64,000 nucleotides of DNA from Mucilaginibacter pedocola. Its GTDB lineage: Bacteria; Bacteroidota; Bacteroidia; Sphingobacteriales; Sphingobacteriaceae. The stretch spans positions 1 through 64,000 of the forward strand of contig NZ_MBTF01000005.1 in the NCBI RefSeq assembly GCF_002013915.1, in the 5' to 3' direction. The notes below the pieces were generated by a model, which was not told the DNA's origin, did not search any database, and was given only the letters and a program-made list of their open reading frames with translations. Shown here one piece after another: positions 1-8,713 of this stretch. Numbering within the stretch: the stretch's first letter is position 1; each line of letters opens with the position of its first letter. A program made the translations under genes and the position numbers.

Positions 1-49
1 CTCCTATGTTTGTTACCAATTAATATAGCTAATAATTTTGTATTGAGTG

Positions 50-190
50 AAGGAGTATGAGAGCCGATTTGTGCTCAAACAACTCATGAAGTATGTTCTC
101 GCAAAGATACGGCCTCATGCTCTTTTGCCCATTGGAGTTTGAACAGAATGTAAGGCATACTGCATAGCGGTATAGCTTGGATATCCAACC
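50..190 (+). ncRNA. candidate IS110 bridge RNA (leader of transposase)
   Basis: The untranslated stretch before the transposase folds well on paper. Bases 53-65 pair with 111-122 (GAGTATGAG with CTCATGCTC, then GCC with GGC, one bulged A, one G-U type pair). This encloses a TTTG/CAAA hairpin at 68-79 and a GTAT/ATAC hairpin at 91-110. A second stem-loop, ATACTGC/GCGGTAT with an ATA loop, lies at 157-173, followed by the perfect palindrome TTGGATATCCAA at 177-188. IS110-group elements are known to carry a bridge (seek) RNA in the non-coding left end upstream of the transposase. Position and folding fit; the RNA itself and its guide loops are inferred. Confidence 0.45.
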
Positions 191-244
191 AGGAGACAAA
201 ACGAAGATGGGTTATTCACTTATTAAAATAGATATTAACAGGTG

Positions 245-1279
245 ATGACAAGTGTTTTAAAGCAAGTTGCCGGCATTGATGTGGCACAAAAGGAATTAGT
301 AGTATCGTTAGGCAGGATAGGCAGCTCCCTTGAGAAGGATATTTACGCTTGTAAATCGTTCGCCAATAAAGAATCGGGCTTTAAGGCTATGCTGGTTTGG
401 GTAAGCAAGCATAGCGTAAACACTACCAGCGTAAGGTATGTGATGGAAGCCACCGGCGTTTACCATGAGAAGCTGGCGTACTACCTGTCCGACAACGGTT
501 ACGAGGTTAGCATAGTACTACCCAATAAGATCAGCAACCATATAAGGTCGCTGGATATCAAAACCATTACTGATAAAACTGCTTCAAGAGGCATTTGCGA
601 TTTCGGGCTTGGTACAAAACTGGAGGACTGGCAGCAACCGGAGAAGGGGTTCAAAACATTAAGGCAGTTAACCCGGGAAAGGGGGCAATTGATAGCAGAA
701 CGTACGGTGGCTAAGAACCAGCTGCACGCCGAGCAGGCAGAAGCATACCCTAACGAAAGGAGCGTAGCCAGGCTCAAAGATCGTATCGGGCTGTTCAACA
801 GCCAGGAAAAAGAAGTTAAAGAAGAGATCGATGCCCTGATAAAGCAAGATGCCGAATTGACTAAAAGAGTACGTACTATTACATCTATCCCCGGCGTAGG
901 GTGGCTTACGGCAGTTACCATCCTTGCAGAAACGAATGGCTTCAACCTGATCCGCAATAAAAGGCAACTGGTAGGGTATAGCGGGTTGGATGTAAAAGTT
1001 AAAGACTCGGGCACTTCGGTAAAAAGTAAGCCTCGTATATCCAAACGAGGGAACCGTTATTTACGGAAGGCAATGTATATGCCTGCATTAGCCGCTATAC
1101 GTAGCGACAAGCATTTCAAAGCAGTGTTTGTGAGGTTAGTATCTAAACATGGAATTAAAATGAAAGCGGCGGTAGCGGTGCAGAGGAAGTTATTAGAACT
1201 GGTTTACACCCTTTGGAAAACAGGCGAGAGGTACGACAGCCGCTACCTGCAAGTACAAAGCGAGGAAGCAACCTCATAA
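245..1279 (+). CDS. IS110 family transposase
   Basis: Recombinase of the IS110 family: an N-terminal RuvC-like DEDD domain and a C-terminal Transposase_20 domain, acting with a bridge RNA to insert the element. Counted from the ATG at 245 (a GTG sits just before, at 242), the first acidic residues are D12 (GIDVAQKE) and E68 (MEATGVY). The third region reads LDIKTITDKTAS, so D104 and D110 are available but the textbook KTDxxDA spacing is absent; as I recall, this variant is normal in Bacteroidota members. The Transposase_20 part begins near residue 210 (ITSIPGVGW) and runs through VGYSGL and SKRGNRYLRKAM. At 344 aa it is full length. No terminal inverted repeats are expected for this family, and the outer left end may lie before the window. 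Confidence 0.93.
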   Translation: MTSVLKQVAGIDVAQKELVVSLGRIGSSLEKDIYACKSFANKESGFKAMLVWVSKHSVNTTSVRYVMEATGVYHEKLAYYLSDNGYEVSIVLPNKISNHIRSLDIKTITDKTASRGICDFGLGTKLEDWQQPEKGFKTLRQLTRERGQLIAERTVAKNQLHAEQAEAYPNERSVARLKDRIGLFNSQEKEVKEEIDALIKQDAELTKRVRTITSIPGVGWLTAVTILAETNGFNLIRNKRQLVGYSGLDVKVKDSGTSVKSKPRISKRGNRYLRKAMYMPALAAIRSDKHFKAVFVRLVSKHGIKMKAAVAVQRKLLELVYTLWKTGERYDSRYLQVQSEEATS

Positions 1280-1284
1280 AATAG

Positions 1285-1318
1285 TTAGGGTGGTTAAAGC
1301 TAAAGCCAACCACCCTAA
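1285..1318 (+). terminator. hairpin behind IS110 transposase
   Basis: A perfect 11-bp inverted repeat, TTAGGGTGGTT (1285-1295) and AACCACCCTAA (1308-1318), begins 5 bases after the transposase stop. There is no T-tract, so it may be a right-end structure of the IS rather than an ordinary terminator. A weak TTACCAA (13-19) / TTGGTAA (1365-1371) pair could mark the outer ends, but it is too short to rely on. Confidence 0.45.
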
Positions 1319-1449
1319 ACAGGCTGGCATAAAGCCGCCTTAGACAACAAAAGTAAAAAATCATTTGGTAATCAACACAGAATCTTTGCGGTTAAATAAA
1401 CGCCGTTTTTGTGCCCTTTGCGGTAAAATGAAGCTAAAAAATCAACAAG

Positions 1450-2649
1450 CTATATAAACCCCAACCCCGCAAAGCTTTTATTCAGCACATCTTTATTATT
1501 TACTTCTAGCCATTTATCAAGCAGCGTGGCGTAAACGTCCCTAAAGTCTACTTCGTATTTCAGGTCGCCGTTATCCAGTTGGGCAAGGTTGGGCGCTTTG
1601 TTGTATATGCCTTGTTTTTTTAGTTTGCCGCCAAACAGCATTACGTTGTTGGCGGTACCATGGTCGGTGCCGTTGCTGGCGTTTTGCTCTACGCGGCGCC
1701 CAAATTCCGAGAATGCCATCACCAGTGTATCGTCAAGCTTGTTGTTTTGCTTGAGGTCTTTTACGAACGCCGCTACCGCATCGCCATAAATTTTTAGCTG
1801 CCTGCCCTGCTGGTTCTGCTGCCCGGTATGGGTATCAAAGCCGCTGAGCGATACATAATACACCCTTGTTTTCAAGCCCGAGTTGATGAATTTGGCAACG
1901 GTTTTCAACTGGTTAGCAAATGGTGTTTGCGGGTAAGCAGCGGAGGTATTATAGGTTTTGCTGGTTTGCTGTATATAGTCGGCAGAGGAATAGGTTTCTG
2001 CCATGGTTTTATACAGGTAGCCCAGGTTATCCTCGTTAAGGTGGGCATCATCGTGCTCGTGCACCAGTTGTTTAAAAAAGGGCTGGCGGGTTGCCTGGTA
2101 AAGCTTGCCCGGGTCCTCAACGGCAATGCCTTTCATTTTAGCACCTTTCATGGCAAGCGAAAGCGTATCGTCTACCTCAATAGCCGTATAAGGGTCTTTG
2201 CAGGTAGCGCAATTAGAGTCGAGGTAACGCCCTATCCAACCCGTTGTCAGGAACTGGTTGGCATCGCTGCCGGTTTGCCAGATATCCATCGAACGGAAAT
2301 GCGACCTATCCGGGTTAGGGTACCCAACGGAGTTGATAATGCTCATCCAACCCTGGTCGTAAATTTCTTTCAGCGCACCAAGGTTGGGGTTTAAGCCCTG
2401 CATATCGGTCAGCTTAATAATGTCAGGCTGCTGTATAGCAATGGTTTTACGCTTTTGGTAGTATATATCGTTACCATAGGGCACAATGGTGTTCAGCCCG
2501 TCGTTACCGCCCGAGAGTTGAATGATGACCAGGTTTTTGTAGCCCGAAAGCTGCCCGGCAGCCATTGCCTCGAAAGGCTTCAGGAATGAGGGTATCAAAA
2601 ATGCCCCCGATGCCAATGCCGAATTTTTTAAGAAATCCCTGCGTTTCAT
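1450..2649 (-). CDS. DUF1501 domain-containing exported protein
   Basis: Exported protein of the DUF1501 family, alkaline-phosphatase-superfamily-like proteins of unknown substrate. The N-terminus is Tat-like (RRDFLK at 3-8, then a hydrophobic stretch to about 31). Family landmarks follow: GGND at 47-50, RSHF near 116, SGFDTH at 269-274, SEFGR at 314-318 and GTDHGT at 327-332, the last three probably metal-binding. The 399-aa length is usual. It lies 23 bp downstream of the DUF1800 gene on the same strand. DUF1800-DUF1501 pairs are common in Bacteroidota and Planctomycetota, so the two are probably co-transcribed and act together in the periplasm. The reaction is not known. Confidence 0.9.
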   Translation of the reverse strand: MKRRDFLKNSALASGAFLIPSFLKPFEAMAAGQLSGYKNLVIIQLSGGNDGLNTIVPYGNDIYYQKRKTIAIQQPDIIKLTDMQGLNPNLGALKEIYDQGWMSIINSVGYPNPDRSHFRSMDIWQTGSDANQFLTTGWIGRYLDSNCATCKDPYTAIEVDDTLSLAMKGAKMKGIAVEDPGKLYQATRQPFFKQLVHEHDDAHLNEDNLGYLYKTMAETYSSADYIQQTSKTYNTSAAYPQTPFANQLKTVAKFINSGLKTRVYYVSLSGFDTHTGQQNQQGRQLKIYGDAVAAFVKDLKQNNKLDDTLVMAFSEFGRRVEQNASNGTDHGTANNVMLFGGKLKKQGIYNKAPNLAQLDNGDLKYEVDFRDVYATLLDKWLEVNNKDVLNKSFAGLGFI

Positions 2650-2672
2650 AATTCCTTATTTTAATGATACGA

Positions 2673-4055
2673 TTAGCAAAGCTGATACTCCGGCGTAGAA
2701 GCCAACTCTATAGCCAATGCTTTTATATCAATGGTTTTATTAATAATTTGGTTAATGTTGCCCGTTGGTGCTACCGCCAGCAACGTTTGTGCAATGGTAG
2801 CATTGGTACTGCCTTGGGGGATACTTGTCAAAAATTTATCCCAATCTGCCGATGCCTGTATTTTGGTGGCAACGGCTTCCTGCTGCCTGCGGGTGGTGGC
2901 AATAAAGGCTTCATCCTCGGGATCAACTTTGCCGCTAAATTCTATTACTCCGCCATTCAACACGGTAGCGGGTATTTTTATACGGTACATTAACGATGAG
3001 CTGTCTATCCAGTTTTTGCCGCCCGGCCAACCGGCTACATTTGGCGGGTAAAAGAGCACCTGCCCCAGCGCGCGCTCAAATTGCAGGACTACATCGGGGT
3101 TTTGGTAAGTGATGTAAAACTGGCGGTTCAACCCAACAATAAACTCAACGGGTGCTTTTATCAGGTTGCCGATGTTTTTTTCGGCGTAAAACCAGTCGGC
3201 AGTAAACAGGTATTCCAGCAGGGGCTTTATCTCGTAGTTGGCATTGTAAAAAACATCCGCCATGGCGTTAACGTGCGCATCATCCGGCGTTTCGTTCACA
3301 AAATATTTGTAAAGCTTTTTGCTGATGAAGCGTGCTGTTTCCTTTTTCTCTAAAAGGATATTGATAATATCCTCGCCGCCAAAGTTGCCCGTTTTACCCA
3401 GGAAGGTTTTCTGCCCTGCATCGTGCAAATTAGGGCGTGCTACAAAACTGCCTTCTTTATTAAAGCCCCAGCCGGTAAATGCCCGTGCCGATTCTTTTAC
3501 ATCCTGTTCGGTATAGTTGCCGCGGCCAATGGTGAAAAGCTCCATCAGTTCGCGGGCAAAATTCTCATTGGGATGGTTCTTTTGGTTTTGCTGGTTGTTG
3601 AGGAATTGCAACATGGCCGGCGACTGCGATACCTGGAGAATCAATGTTTTAAAATTGCCCAGTGCATTGCTGCGCTGTATGTTATTCAGCTGCTGGGCGT
3701 ACCAGGCATTTTGGGTGCGGCATGCAAAGTGGTTATGCCAAAACAGCGCCATCTTTTCGCGCAGTTGCGTATCAGTGCTGCTCATTTGCGTCATCCAGCT
3801 AATATTGAGGGCTTTTTCTTGCTGGCGCTGTTCCTGCAAAAACATCTTCTTGGTGCCCTCGTTAGCCAATAGAAAATCTTTGTAGCTAATGTTGCTGGCT
3901 ATCATATTGAGCGGGTTATCAGCTTCCGAGGCTTTAAAAAGTCCCGCTACTGCCTGCTTTATGCTGAGGTTAGCAGTGGCTTTTGTATCCGCAAACCGCA
4001 GCCCGAAACCCGCCCGGGCATACAAATGCCTCATTTGTTTTGCGTTGGCTATCAT
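2673..4055 (-). CDS. DUF1800 domain-containing protein
   Basis: 460-aa member of the DUF1800 family. Its start, MIANAKQMRHLYARAGFG, matches the usual RH.L.RAGFG opening of the family. Central conserved stretches include LFWHNHFAC near 105, ENFARELMELFTIG near 165, and AFTGWGF near 190. The C-terminal half carries APVEFIVG and PPNVAGWPGG, also family landmarks. No signal peptide is evident in the chosen frame. It is the upstream gene of a two-gene unit with the DUF1501 gene, 23 bp apart. The molecular function of the family is unknown; pairing with a Tat-exported DUF1501 partner suggests an envelope role, which is inference. Confidence 0.9.
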   Translation of the reverse strand: MIANAKQMRHLYARAGFGLRFADTKATANLSIKQAVAGLFKASEADNPLNMIASNISYKDFLLANEGTKKMFLQEQRQQEKALNISWMTQMSSTDTQLREKMALFWHNHFACRTQNAWYAQQLNNIQRSNALGNFKTLILQVSQSPAMLQFLNNQQNQKNHPNENFARELMELFTIGRGNYTEQDVKESARAFTGWGFNKEGSFVARPNLHDAGQKTFLGKTGNFGGEDIINILLEKKETARFISKKLYKYFVNETPDDAHVNAMADVFYNANYEIKPLLEYLFTADWFYAEKNIGNLIKAPVEFIVGLNRQFYITYQNPDVVLQFERALGQVLFYPPNVAGWPGGKNWIDSSSLMYRIKIPATVLNGGVIEFSGKVDPEDEAFIATTRRQQEAVATKIQASADWDKFLTSIPQGSTNATIAQTLLAVAPTGNINQIINKTIDIKALAIELASTPEYQLC

Positions 4056-4186
4056 GTAAGTATGACAGATAAGGAGCCGCAGGGTTTAAATAATTTTATT
4101 TTGAGTTAAAAAGAGTGGGCGTTAGGCTCTTGATAATATCAAAACCTGTTTTTATATTAGTGCTGCCTTATCACGATTTGAACTAT

Positions 4187-6112
4187 ATGAAAAAAACCTT
4201 AGCCCTCCTGGTTGCCTTGGCTGCTACATTTGCAGTTAATGCCCAAACCCCAACAACACCCGCAACCCAACCTTTCGGAAAAATAGATAAAGCCGACCTT
4301 GAGCTAAAATCCTGCGATTTTGAAAAAGATGCCAACGCCATGATACTGTTTGACAAAGGCGAGGTTTATTATGACACGCAGGCCCAGGTTATTGAAAACC
4401 GCCACAAACGAATAAAAATATTCAATAGCAGCGCAAAAGATGAAGCTAATATTCGCATAGAATATTACAGTGCAAACCGGTTGGAGTATATAAGTGGCCT
4501 GCAAGCACAAACTATTAACCTGAACAACGGCAACGTGGAAATTATAAAGGTTGATAAAAAGCAAGTTTTTACCGAGACCGTAGATAAATACCATTCGGCG
4601 CTCGTTTTCTCATTTCCTAATGTGCAGCCCGGGTCGGTAATTGAGTATAAATACACGGTTACTCATGCACTATTTTACGATTTTCCGGATTGGTATTTTC
4701 AAAGCGACCTGCCTAACCGCTATAGCGAGTTAAAAACAACTATACACGAGGCCCTTTATTTTAAAAACCTTGAAAACAGGGTGCAGCCATATGCCGTAAA
4801 TAAAACAGAAGGCATGGGCACGCAAACCCGTGCAATTGCCAATATCCCCTCTATACCGGATGAGCCGTTTATGACCACGCGCCAGGACAATGCGCAACGC
4901 CTGCTTTTTCAACTATTAAGCATAAAAGGGAGCTTTACGAAGAGCTTTTCGGATAGCTGGAGTAAAGTGGGCGCCAATTTTATGGAAGATGAAGACCTTG
5001 GCGGCCAGTTAGGCAAAAAGTTGACAGGCGAAGAAGCGCTGATTGCAAAGGCTAAAGCCATGAAAAGCGATGATGAAAGAATAGCTTACCTGTTTGGCGA
5101 GGTGAAAAATACCATGAAGTGGAACGAGAAGTATTACAAATACTCGGAAGATGGCGTAGGAAAAGCCTGGGAAAAGAAAACCGGCGCCTCTGCCGATATC
5201 AATATTATGCTGTGCCATTTGCTAAAGAAATCCGGAGTTAAGGTTTACCCTATGATGGTAAGTACCCGCTCTAATGGCAAAGTAAACCCGGGTTACCCAA
5301 CAGAATCGTCGTTTAATAATGTTGTAGCATACATCCCTGTCGATTCGGCAAAAGTGTATGTGCTCGATGCTTCTAACAAGTATAATTTATATAACCAGGT
5401 ACCTGGCAATGTGCTCAACTCGTTTGGTTTGCTGTTAGATAAAGAAGCAAATAATTACGAGATGGTATTTTTGCAGAACGATAAACCAATACGGGGCGTG
5501 GTGCTGGTTAATGCCGAAGTGAAACCCGATAGCAAGGTTACCGGCAATGCAAACTTGATCAGTTATGGTTATAAAAAAGTTAAGGCTGTAGAAAGGTATA
5601 AAACCGGTGGCGAGAAAAAATACATCGACTTTTTAAAAGCAGATGATAATACGCTGAAAATAACCTCGCTAAAAATGGAGGATATGGATGTTGATACATT
5701 GCCATTGAAACAGTCGATAAATTTTGACCTCGACTTAACAGGATCTGACGATAATTACATTTATTTTAACCCTAACGTGTTTGGCCTTTCTAAAACCAGC
5801 CCGTTCCTGAGCCTTAACCGCCTTACGGATATTGATTTTGGTTACCGCGACAATTTTATGCTGGTGGGTACCTACAAATTGCCGGCGGGTTACAAATTAG
5901 AATCGTTACCTAAAAGTGCATCAATGGCACTACCCGATGCCAGTATTACATTCAGGCGTATTGTTGCGGAACAGGATGGCAGTGTAGCCGTAAGGTATGT
6001 TTTAGACACCAAGAAATCCATATTCTTTAAAGAGGACTACGCCGATTTTCACGAGTTCTACAAAAAGATGTATGAAATGATTAACGAGCCAATAGTGCTG
6101 AAGAAATCGTAA
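4187..6112 (+). CDS. DUF3857 protein with degenerate transglutaminase domain
   Basis: 641-aa exported protein. I chose the ATG at 4187 because it opens a clean signal peptide (MKKTLALLVALAATFAVNAQ); the frame is open 72 bases further upstream without a good start context. An N-terminal DUF3857 region is followed by a transglutaminase-like core and a DUF3858-like tail. The core reads TGASADINIML around 332-341, where active relatives have Cys, and FNNVVAY where they have His, so the triad looks lost: a probable binding or scaffold protein. It is separated by only 2 bp from a second, longer-motif paralogue with Cys and His kept, so the pair is an operon. Substrate unknown; periplasmic location inferred. 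Confidence 0.85.
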   Translation: MKKTLALLVALAATFAVNAQTPTTPATQPFGKIDKADLELKSCDFEKDANAMILFDKGEVYYDTQAQVIENRHKRIKIFNSSAKDEANIRIEYYSANRLEYISGLQAQTINLNNGNVEIIKVDKKQVFTETVDKYHSALVFSFPNVQPGSVIEYKYTVTHALFYDFPDWYFQSDLPNRYSELKTTIHEALYFKNLENRVQPYAVNKTEGMGTQTRAIANIPSIPDEPFMTTRQDNAQRLLFQLLSIKGSFTKSFSDSWSKVGANFMEDEDLGGQLGKKLTGEEALIAKAKAMKSDDERIAYLFGEVKNTMKWNEKYYKYSEDGVGKAWEKKTGASADINIMLCHLLKKSGVKVYPMMVSTRSNGKVNPGYPTESSFNNVVAYIPVDSAKVYVLDASNKYNLYNQVPGNVLNSFGLLLDKEANNYEMVFLQNDKPIRGVVLVNAEVKPDSKVTGNANLISYGYKKVKAVERYKTGGEKKYIDFLKADDNTLKITSLKMEDMDVDTLPLKQSINFDLDLTGSDDNYIYFNPNVFGLSKTSPFLSLNRLTDIDFGYRDNFMLVGTYKLPAGYKLESLPKSASMALPDASITFRRIVAEQDGSVAVRYVLDTKKSIFFKEDYADFHEFYKKMYEMINEPIVLKKS

Positions 6113-6114
6113 TA

Positions 6115-8043
6115 ATGAAAGCTCCGAAATTTATACTTGCTGCGGTAATGGCATTTGGCATTGCCGGTAATGTGCTTGCGCAAGACAAAAAGATATTACC
6201 CGAATTATACGTGGCATCCTCCATCCCCGATTCGTTAAAGGACGGAGCACATGCTGTAACCCGGTATGAGAACCACGAATACATTGTGAAAGGTGTAGGC
6301 AAGGTGCAGGAGCGTTTCCATAGCATTGTAACCATCCTTAACGAAAAAGGCGACCATAACGCAGCTTTTGGTGTAGGTTACGACAAAAAGTTTAACAGCG
6401 TGGGTAGCTTTGAGATGGTGATATATAACGCTGCCGGGCAGAAGATAAAGAAATACAGCAAAAGCGATATGTACGACCGCTCGGCGACTGATGGCATGTC
6501 GATAATTACCGACGACCGCGTGCTGTCTATCAGGCATACTATTGCCTCGTACCCAACAACGGTTGAAATAATACTCGAAACCAGTAAGAACAGTTATTTA
6601 ACGCTTGGCGGATGGTCGCCGCAGTCGGCAGAAGAATCTACCCAAAATTCGATATGTTCGGTTACGGTAGACCCTGCAATGGGTTTCAGGTACGCCAGTA
6701 CCAACACCTACATCAAACCAACAAAAACCACCTCTAACGGGCTCGATACTTACACCTGGACAGCAAATAATATAAAGGCTGAAAAACTGGAAGAGGATGC
6801 GCTCGACTGGCAGGTGTTCCCGGATGTAACTTTTGTAGATAATTCGTTTGTGTATGATGGCCGCCCCGGCGACCTGAGTACCTGGCAAACTTTTGGCAAC
6901 TGGATAAAAACGCTGAAAGAAGATGTGGGGACCTTATCGCCAAAACGTGTTGAAGAAATACAAAAGATGACCGAGGGGCTGAAGACGGATAAAGAGAAAG
7001 CCCGATTTTTGTATGAATACATGCAGCAAAACATGCGCTTTGTAAGTATTCAATTGGGTATTGGCGGCCTAAAGCCTTTCCCGGCAACTTTTGTTGACGA
7101 GAAAAAGTACGGCGATTGCAAGGCGCTGTCAAACTATATGTCGGCCTTGCTGAAGGCGGTTAACATACCCTCGTACTACGCCGTAATAAAATCGGGTACC
7201 AATGCCGAGCCGGCTAACCCCGCATTTGCGGCAAATACATTTGACCACGTAATTTTATGCGTACCCTTTAAGGGCGATACCACCTGGCTGGAATGTACCA
7301 GCAATACACAACCCTTTGGTAAACTGGGCACCTTTACCGAAAACCGTAACGCCCTGCTGATTACCGAGGACGGCGGCAAATTGGTAAACACGCCTAAAAG
7401 CATAAGTGCCGATAACCAGTTTAACAGCGAGGTGCATATAACGCTTAGCCCAGAGGGCACCGCCAAAGCTGTAGCCAAAGTACTGGCAAGCGGCGTTTAC
7501 CGCGACGATTATATTTCGCTGGGCTATCTTAAAGCCGATGAGCAACGCGAACACTTGATCCGCAGCCTTGGTATGAAACAACCCAACGATGTACAATATA
7601 CTGCAGAAACCGATAAGGATGGCGTGAAACAAATTGGCATTACAGCCGAGTACGAAAAGTTTTATGACATAGCGGCCGGCAATAAACAATTTTTAAAGCC
7701 CCGCTTGTTTGATCTTTGGCACTCAACCTTGCCTGTAGTTGAAAAACGTAAGTACGATTTTTATTTTGAACAGCCGCTGCAAAAAACCTGCGTTACCACC
7801 ATCGATCTGCCCGAGGGCTTTGAGGTAGAAACCCTGCCAACAAACCAGGCGCTTAAATTTACTTACGGCAATTATGAGGTTAACTATGTTTACAACGCTG
7901 CCAAAAACCAAGTGGTGAGTACAGCAAAATTCAACTTAACAAACCATGCCATACCTGCAGCAAAATACAACGAAATGCAGGCCTATATGGATGCCGTGGC
8001 CAAGGCACAAAATAAAAAGCTGGTGATACGAAAGAAGGCATAA
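6115..8043 (+). CDS. DUF3857 transglutaminase-like protein, catalytic motif intact
   Basis: 642-aa exported protein with a signal peptide (MKAPKFILAAVMAFGIAGNVLAQ). It has the same layout as the gene before it: DUF3857, transglutaminase-like core and a beta-rich C-terminus. The core keeps the catalytic-type motif KYGDCKALSNYM (Cys 335) and a downstream FDHVI (His 378), followed by TTWLECTSN, where the third triad residue is expected. It may therefore cleave or cross-link peptides in the periplasm, unlike its neighbour. It starts 2 bp after the upstream stop, so the two are translationally close. aat follows 10 bp downstream, with a promoter-like TAAATTTG over this gene's stop codon. Confidence 0.87.
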   Translation: MKAPKFILAAVMAFGIAGNVLAQDKKILPELYVASSIPDSLKDGAHAVTRYENHEYIVKGVGKVQERFHSIVTILNEKGDHNAAFGVGYDKKFNSVGSFEMVIYNAAGQKIKKYSKSDMYDRSATDGMSIITDDRVLSIRHTIASYPTTVEIILETSKNSYLTLGGWSPQSAEESTQNSICSVTVDPAMGFRYASTNTYIKPTKTTSNGLDTYTWTANNIKAEKLEEDALDWQVFPDVTFVDNSFVYDGRPGDLSTWQTFGNWIKTLKEDVGTLSPKRVEEIQKMTEGLKTDKEKARFLYEYMQQNMRFVSIQLGIGGLKPFPATFVDEKKYGDCKALSNYMSALLKAVNIPSYYAVIKSGTNAEPANPAFAANTFDHVILCVPFKGDTTWLECTSNTQPFGKLGTFTENRNALLITEDGGKLVNTPKSISADNQFNSEVHITLSPEGTAKAVAKVLASGVYRDDYISLGYLKADEQREHLIRSLGMKQPNDVQYTAETDKDGVKQIGITAEYEKFYDIAAGNKQFLKPRLFDLWHSTLPVVEKRKYDFYFEQPLQKTCVTTIDLPEGFEVETLPTNQALKFTYGNYEVNYVYNAAKNQVVSTAKFNLTNHAIPAAKYNEMQAYMDAVAKAQNKKLVIRKKA

Positions 8044-8048
8044 ATTTG
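8041..8048 (+). promoter_or_regulatory. -7-type promoter element before aat
   Basis: TAAATTTG matches the Bacteroidota -7 consensus TAnnTTTG and overlaps the stop codon of the previous gene. Initiation about 5 bases downstream would fall at the aat ATG (8054), predicting a leaderless message. No clear -33 TTG was seen, so this is tentative. Confidence 0.35.
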
Positions 8049-8053
8049 CCCCG

Positions 8054-8692
8054 ATGATATTCAGGATCGACGAACGTATTGTATTTCCCGACCCTGCACT
8101 TGCCGAAGAAGACGGGCTGCTTGCCATAGGCGGCGATTTGTCTTCTTCGCGCTTGCTGCTTGCCTACGCCAACGGCATATTCCCCTGGTATAGCGAGGAT
8201 GACCCCATCCTTTGGTTTTCGCCGCACGAGCGTTTTGTGCTCTATCCCGAAAGGCTTAATGTTTCTAAAACCATGCGCAAGGTGTTGCGCTCGGGCGTAT
8301 TTACTATTACTACCAATAAATGCTTTAACGATGTTATAGAAGCTTGCTCGGTTGCCCCGCGCGAAGGGCAGGATGGCACCTGGATAACCGCCGATATGAA
8401 GGCTGCTTATAACGAACTGCACCGGATAGGTGCTGCTCATTCTGTTGAGGTATGGCAGGGTGATGCTTTAGTGGGCGGACTTTACGGCATAAAAGCAGGC
8501 AGGGTGTTTTGCGGCGAGAGTATGTTTAGCCGGGTAAGCAACGCATCTAAAACCGCCCTGATATGGCTTTGCCAAACAGGGAATTACGATTTGGTAGACT
8601 GCCAGGTGTATACCGAGCACCTCGAAAGCATGGGCGCCGCCATGATAAGCCGCGAAGAATATATAACCATACTGCATAAAACCATTGCCTAA
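8054..8692 (+). CDS. aat: leucyl/phenylalanyl-tRNA--protein transferase
   Basis: L/F-transferase of the N-degron pathway: it moves Leu or Phe from aminoacyl-tRNA onto proteins with N-terminal Lys or Arg, marking them for ClpS/ClpAP degradation in the cytoplasm. The 212-aa sequence shows the family signatures: GLLAIGGDLSS near 21, YANGIFPWYSEDDPILWFSP near 38-57, GTWIT near 109, and the GGLYGIKAGRVFCGESMFS block near 141-159 that forms the acceptor pocket. Length and motifs are complete. It sits 10 bp after the DUF3857 gene and 21 bp before ruvC on the same strand. No anomalies seen. Confidence 0.97.
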   Translation: MIFRIDERIVFPDPALAEEDGLLAIGGDLSSSRLLLAYANGIFPWYSEDDPILWFSPHERFVLYPERLNVSKTMRKVLRSGVFTITTNKCFNDVIEACSVAPREGQDGTWITADMKAAYNELHRIGAAHSVEVWQGDALVGGLYGIKAGRVFCGESMFSRVSNASKTALIWLCQTGNYDLVDCQVYTEHLESMGAAMISREEYITILHKTIA

Positions 8693-8696
8693 ACCG

Positions 8697-8704
8697 TAGT
8701 TTTG
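8697..8704 (+). promoter_or_regulatory. -7-type promoter element before ruvC
   Basis: TAGTTTTG fits the Bacteroidota -7 consensus TAnnTTTG and ends 9 bases before the ruvC ATG. That would give a leader of only about 5 bases. No convincing -33 element was found upstream. Confidence 0.4.
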
Positions 8705-8713
8705 TAGCCGAAG

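Noticed and set aside
1828..2394. 188-codon plus-strand frame inside the DUF1501 gene
   Set aside because: Antisense shadow; the minus-strand protein has clear family motifs.
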